A stretch of DNA of 9,231 nucleotides from Actinomycetota bacterium (GTDB taxonomy: Bacteria > Actinomycetota > Acidimicrobiia > Acidimicrobiales > Ilumatobacteraceae). A program made the translations under genes and the position numbers. The stretch spans positions 1 through 9,231 of the forward strand of contig JAPKZT010000153.1 of the NCBI GenBank assembly GCA_026393655.1. The letters run 5' to 3'. The notes beneath the pieces are model-generated. The model saw only the letters and a list, made by a program, of their open reading frames with translations, had not been told where the DNA came from and made no database searches. Positions 6,580 through 9,231 of the stretch are shown piece by piece; within the stretch, counting starts at the first letter, position 1, and the number at the start of each line of letters is the position of its first letter.

Positions 6580-7457
6580 TGAAGTTGGTGCGTCGTTTCG
6601 CATATCGCACTTTTATGTTTATAATGACGCTCGCTCTACTCGTTGCCTTCTGGGAACTTTACAAAGCAATTGGCCCGCAAGATGGCGGTATGGTGTTTGG
6701 CGTTCGAGTTTTGCCCCGCGCAAACGACACGGCAATGCCCCATGTTTCGACAATGTTCAGTCGCTATGGTCGTCCAGAGGTGCGTGGCTCGGATAAAAAA
6801 ATCTGGATCGTCGTCCTCTCTGGCGCATGGTTTTCATTACGGTTATCACTTGTTGGATTTTTTCTCGGCACGACAATCGGTATTGGTTTGGCAGTGCTGA
6901 TGGCCAGATTCACCACTGTTCGACGCGGATTGTTGCCATATCTTGTGATGTCTCAGACGGTTCCATTGATCGCTCTTGCGCCTTTGGTCGTAAGTTGGGG
7001 AGGAAAACTCGAGATCGGTTCATTTGTCTGGCCCCGTTGGTTGTCGGCTTCAATACTTGGCACGTTTCTCGCATTCTTTCCGGTTGCAGTTGGAACATTG
7101 CGAGGTTTGACAAGTTCGCCTCTAGCCGCTGTTGAACTAATGAGCAGTTATGCCGCCTCTTGGAGACAAACACTTTTTAAGTTGCGCTTTCCTGCAGCGG
7201 TGCCGTTCATGGTTCCCGCTCTAAAACTCGGTGCATCTGGTGCCGTAGTTGGTGTCGTTGTCGCTGAAATTAGTACTGGTCTCAAGGGCGGCATCGGGCG
7301 ATTAATTATTGAATATGCACGCGAAGCAACTGGTGACCCCGCAAAAGTTTTTACGGCGGTGTTTGGTGCAGCAGCACTTGGGCTAACAATGTCTGGCCTA
7401 GTCGCATTTTTTGATTTATTTTTAATGCGTAACCGACCAAGGGAGACGAGTACATGA
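6579..7457 (+). CDS. ABC transporter permease, NitT/TauT-like importer (first permease)
   Basis: This inner-membrane subunit of a binding-protein-dependent importer has 292 residues. A first membrane segment (about 11-31) is followed by an unusually long external loop (about 32-75, containing LPRAND and AMPH). The transmembrane core begins at about 76 with LSLVGFFLGTTIGIGLAVL. The cytoplasmic EAA-type loop that docks on the ATPase runs from about 186 to 209 (VELMSSYAAS through FPAAVP). The family moves small organic anions, sulfonates, pyrimidines or thiamine precursors; here a pyrimidine or related ureide is inferred from the operon. The start overlaps the LLM stop as TAATG, which couples its translation to that enzyme. 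It pairs with the second permease, encoded after the ATPase, probably as a heterodimer. Confidence 0.88.
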   Translation: MKLVRRFAYRTFMFIMTLALLVAFWELYKAIGPQDGGMVFGVRVLPRANDTAMPHVSTMFSRYGRPEVRGSDKKIWIVVLSGAWFSLRLSLVGFFLGTTIGIGLAVLMARFTTVRRGLLPYLVMSQTVPLIALAPLVVSWGGKLEIGSFVWPRWLSASILGTFLAFFPVAVGTLRGLTSSPLAAVELMSSYAASWRQTLFKLRFPAAVPFMVPALKLGASGAVVGVVVAEISTGLKGGIGRLIIEYAREATGDPAKVFTAVFGAAALGLTMSGLVAFFDLFLMRNRPRETST

Positions 7458-8284
7458 GTGCTGTCGTAAACACGAGCGCAGTTGAGGTTGCTGGTGCAAG
7501 CAAAATATTTAATGAAGGCACAGCCAACCAAGTTGATGCACTGCTCGACGTAAATTTAACAATTGCACCAGGCGAGTTTGTTTCGCTTATCGGCCCATCT
7601 GGTTGTGGCAAATCAACTTTGTTGCGCCTGATCGCCAACTTACTTGAACCGACGCAGGGCGCGATCAGTGTTAATGGCAAAACTTCTGCACAGTCTCGAC
7701 TTGACCAAGATTATGGAATGGCTTTTCAGCAGGCAGGGTTATTTGATTGGCGTACTGTCAGTAAAAATATAGAACTGCCACTCGAGTTAAAAGGATGGGA
7801 TAAAAAGAAGCGTGCAGCGCGTGCCGCAGAAATGCTTGAACTCGTGAAGCTAGAAGAGTTTGGCAACATGTATCCTTGGCAACTCTCTGGTGGCATGCAA
7901 CAACGCGTTGCGATTGCTCGTGCGCTTGCGGCACATCCGCCGCTGTTGCTGATGGACGAACCTTTTGGTGCGCTTGATGAGATGACTCGCGAATATATGC
8001 AGGGCGAGTTGCTACGAATTTGTGCAGAAACTTCGACGACGGTCGTGTTTGTAACCCATTCAATCCCTGAGGCTGTATATCTATCAAATCGAGTGGTTGT
8101 TATGTCGCCAAGACCAGGTCGAATTTTAGAAGTAATAGATGTAAATCTGGGATCAAAGCGAAGCGAACTAACGCGTGCCGCTGATGGGTTTTTTAGAAGC
8201 ATTACTTCTGTGCGCGAAGCTCTTCGCGGCACACATGCAGAGCATGTCGCAAGTACCGCAATTCGTGGCGTAGAAGATCGCTGA
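7454..8284 (+). CDS. ABC transporter ATP-binding protein, NitT/TauT/SsuB-like
   Basis: This 276-residue cytoplasmic ATPase powers the importer. All nucleotide-binding motifs are intact: Walker A GPSGCGKST (47-55, K53), Q-loop around Q92-Q93 in MAFQQAGLFDWRTV, signature LSGGMQQR (144-151), Walker B LLLMDEP (164-170, D168 and E169), D-loop ALDE (173-176) and the switch histidine H202 in VTHSIPEA. The LFDWRTV after the Q-loop is typical of nitrate, taurine, sulfonate and pyrimidine-precursor importers. About 20 residues beyond the usual length sit at the C-terminus. The start overlaps the preceding permease stop as ATGA, with a GGGAG Shine-Dalgarno site at 7441-7445. As the only ATPase gene between two permease genes, it probably forms a homodimer serving both. 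Confidence 0.94.
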   Translation: MSAVVNTSAVEVAGASKIFNEGTANQVDALLDVNLTIAPGEFVSLIGPSGCGKSTLLRLIANLLEPTQGAISVNGKTSAQSRLDQDYGMAFQQAGLFDWRTVSKNIELPLELKGWDKKKRAARAAEMLELVKLEEFGNMYPWQLSGGMQQRVAIARALAAHPPLLLMDEPFGALDEMTREYMQGELLRICAETSTTVVFVTHSIPEAVYLSNRVVVMSPRPGRILEVIDVNLGSKRSELTRAADGFFRSITSVREALRGTHAEHVASTAIRGVEDR

Positions 8285-8298
8285 GTAAAGATCTAAAA

Positions 8299-9063
8299 AT
8301 GAAAACTCTTGACCGCGTTAAAAATATTGCAATACCATTTGTGTTCGGTGTTGTGTTTTTAGCGCTTTGGGAGAGCGCCGTTAATGGTTTCGATTTGAAG
8401 CCATATTTTTTGGCAGCACCGTCCAAAATTATGGAGCAATTTTTAAATAATACAACTCGAATTTGGGAAGCAACGGCTGTCTCTGGCAGTAATGCATTAG
8501 TTGGTTTGGTTATTGGCACAATTCTTGGTATCGCAATGAGTTTTATTCTCAGCAGATTTCGGTTTTTGAGTCAGCTTGTTACACCTTTGGCAATTTCGCT
8601 TAACGCGATCCCAATTTTTGTACTCGTGGCCGTTCTGAACAATATGTATTCAATTACAAGTGAGATTCCTCGTCGATTTATGGTCACCCTCGTTGTGTAT
8701 TTCATCGTTCTCGTAAATGTGGCTCGAGGTTTGACACAAGTAAGTTCAATTCAGGTTGAATTGATGCGCAGTTACGCTGCCAGCGAGTTTGCAATTTTGC
8801 GTAAAGTTCGTGTGCCCAATGCGATCCCATACTTGTTTACAGCACTCAAAGTGGCCGCGCCCGCCTCGGTAATCACTGCATTTGTTAGTGAATACTTTGG
8901 TGGTCTACAAAACGGTCTAGGCAGTCGGATTACGAGCAATATTGCGAATTCTAAGAACGCCGCAGCGTGGGCGTACGTTTTGGGCGCGTGCCTACTTGGG
9001 CTAGCGTTCTACACAGTCTCCATAATTTTGGAGAGTCTGACTCGTAAGGGTCAAACAAAATAA
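8299..9063 (+). CDS. ABC transporter permease, NitT/TauT-like importer (second permease)
   Basis: This 254-residue inner-membrane permease is shorter than its partner at 6579-7457 because it lacks the long loop after the first membrane segment (about 10-28). A core of several membrane segments follows, including LVGLVIGTILGIAMSFIL (67-84). The EAA-type ATPase-docking loop spans about 154-177 and reads VELMRSYAAS through VPNAIP. The same region of the first permease reads VELMSSYAAS through FPAAVP, so the two are paralogues that probably assemble as a heterodimer. The ATG at 8299 lies 14 bases after the ATPase stop, with only an A-rich leader and no clear Shine-Dalgarno site. The substrate is unknown; the operon suggests a pyrimidine or cyclic ureide. 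Confidence 0.88.
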   Translation: MKTLDRVKNIAIPFVFGVVFLALWESAVNGFDLKPYFLAAPSKIMEQFLNNTTRIWEATAVSGSNALVGLVIGTILGIAMSFILSRFRFLSQLVTPLAISLNAIPIFVLVAVLNNMYSITSEIPRRFMVTLVVYFIVLVNVARGLTQVSSIQVELMRSYAASEFAILRKVRVPNAIPYLFTALKVAAPASVITAFVSEYFGGLQNGLGSRITSNIANSKNAAAWAYVLGACLLGLAFYTVSIILESLTRKGQTK

Positions 9064-9085
9064 CAATAAATGCGGGATCAAACCC

Positions 9086-9092
9086 GGGGGAG
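9086..9092 (+). promoter_or_regulatory. Shine-Dalgarno site for the lipoprotein gene
   Basis: GGGGGAG lies 6 bases before the ATG at 9099 and fixes that start. It is among the strongest sites in the window, which fits the usual need for more binding protein than permease. A small CGGG/CCCG inverted repeat (9073-9076 and 9083-9086) touches its first base. Confidence 0.7.
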
Positions 9093-9098
9093 AAATAA

Positions 9099-9231
9099 AT
9101 GAAGAGACAATCATTAAAGATGGCGCTTGTTGGCGTCGCTGTAATGTCGTTGATTGCTGGCGCCTGTGGCGGTAGTGATACAGCGGCAACACCAGACACT
9201 ACGGCAACAGCCGAAACAACAGCACCAGCTG
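9099..9231 (+). CDS. Lipoprotein, probable substrate-binding protein of the ABC importer (3' end outside window)
   Basis: Only the first 44 codons are present before the right edge. They encode a lipoprotein signal peptide: a basic start (MKRQSLK), a hydrophobic core (MALVGVAVMSLIAG) and a cysteine at position 23 in the context AGAC, followed directly by GGSD. The alanine at -3 of the lipobox is less common than leucine but is tolerated. After the cysteine comes a threonine/alanine-rich flexible stretch (TAATPDTTATAETTAPA), as often seen in tethers of actinobacterial binding proteins. The position right after a permease-ATPase-permease set makes a substrate-binding protein the obvious reading, but no binding domain is visible in this window. 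The start is supported by the Shine-Dalgarno site at 9086-9092. Confidence 0.75.
   Translation, partial: MKRQSLKMALVGVAVMSLIAGACGGSDTAATPDTTATAETTAPA

Noticed and set aside
7726..8232. A 168-codon open frame on the - strand opposite the ATPase gene
   Set aside because: The + strand carries every ABC ATPase motif across this stretch. The reverse translation is serine/arginine-rich with no recognisable fold.
9073..9086. CGGG/CCCG inverted repeat before the lipoprotein gene, as a possible terminator or attenuator
   Set aside because: The stem is only 4 base pairs with a 6-base loop, no T-run follows, and it lies inside an operon directly before a strong ribosome-binding site. It is too weak to call.

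Overview
The window holds nine complete or nearly complete genes and the start of a tenth, all on the + strand and tightly packed. Gaps are at most about 45 bases, and several genes overlap or nearly abut. Base composition is a little under half G+C by eye. The combination of an NfuA-type Fe-S scaffold, an F420-type LLM flavoenzyme, good Shine-Dalgarno sites on some genes and the general protein style suggests an aquatic actinobacterium, perhaps of the Acidimicrobiia. That assignment is inference from family resemblance; no rRNA or marker gene is present to test it.

Layout. (1) 2-559: NfuA-like Fe-S carrier, with its start cut off by the window edge. (2) 566-1711: a glycosyltransferase-like protein resembling the LA_1612 family of surface polysaccharide proteins. 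It includes notably AT-rich stretches and is unrelated to what follows. (3) 1735-6579: a catabolic block of a nitrilase-superfamily N-carbamoyl-beta-alanine amidase type enzyme, a dihydropyrimidinase/hydantoinase, a CoA-acylating (methyl)malonate-semialdehyde dehydrogenase and an LLM-class, probably F420-dependent, oxidoreductase. (4) 6579-9231: an ABC importer with permease, ATPase, second permease and the start of a lipoprotein that is presumably the substrate-binding protein, cut off by the right edge.

How the genes fit together. The block looks like a reductive pyrimidine (uracil/thymine) or related cyclic ureide degradation operon with its own importer. The importer would bring in the ring compound. 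Dihydropyrimidinase opens the dihydropyrimidine ring to an N-carbamoyl-beta-amino acid, the amidase releases beta-alanine or beta-aminoisobutyrate with NH3 and CO2, and after transamination MmsA converts the semialdehyde to acetyl-CoA or propionyl-CoA. Two expected steps are absent from the window: the initial ring reduction (dihydropyrimidine dehydrogenase) and the transaminase. The LLM enzyme sits inside the operon and its stop codon overlaps the start of the first permease gene. It is the most interesting gene here, because it could supply an unrecognised redox step, conceivably an F420H2-dependent ring reduction. That is a hypothesis, not something the sequence proves.

No tRNA, rRNA, CRISPR array, insertion sequence or convincing terminator was seen, and there is no gene-free stretch over 300 bases.
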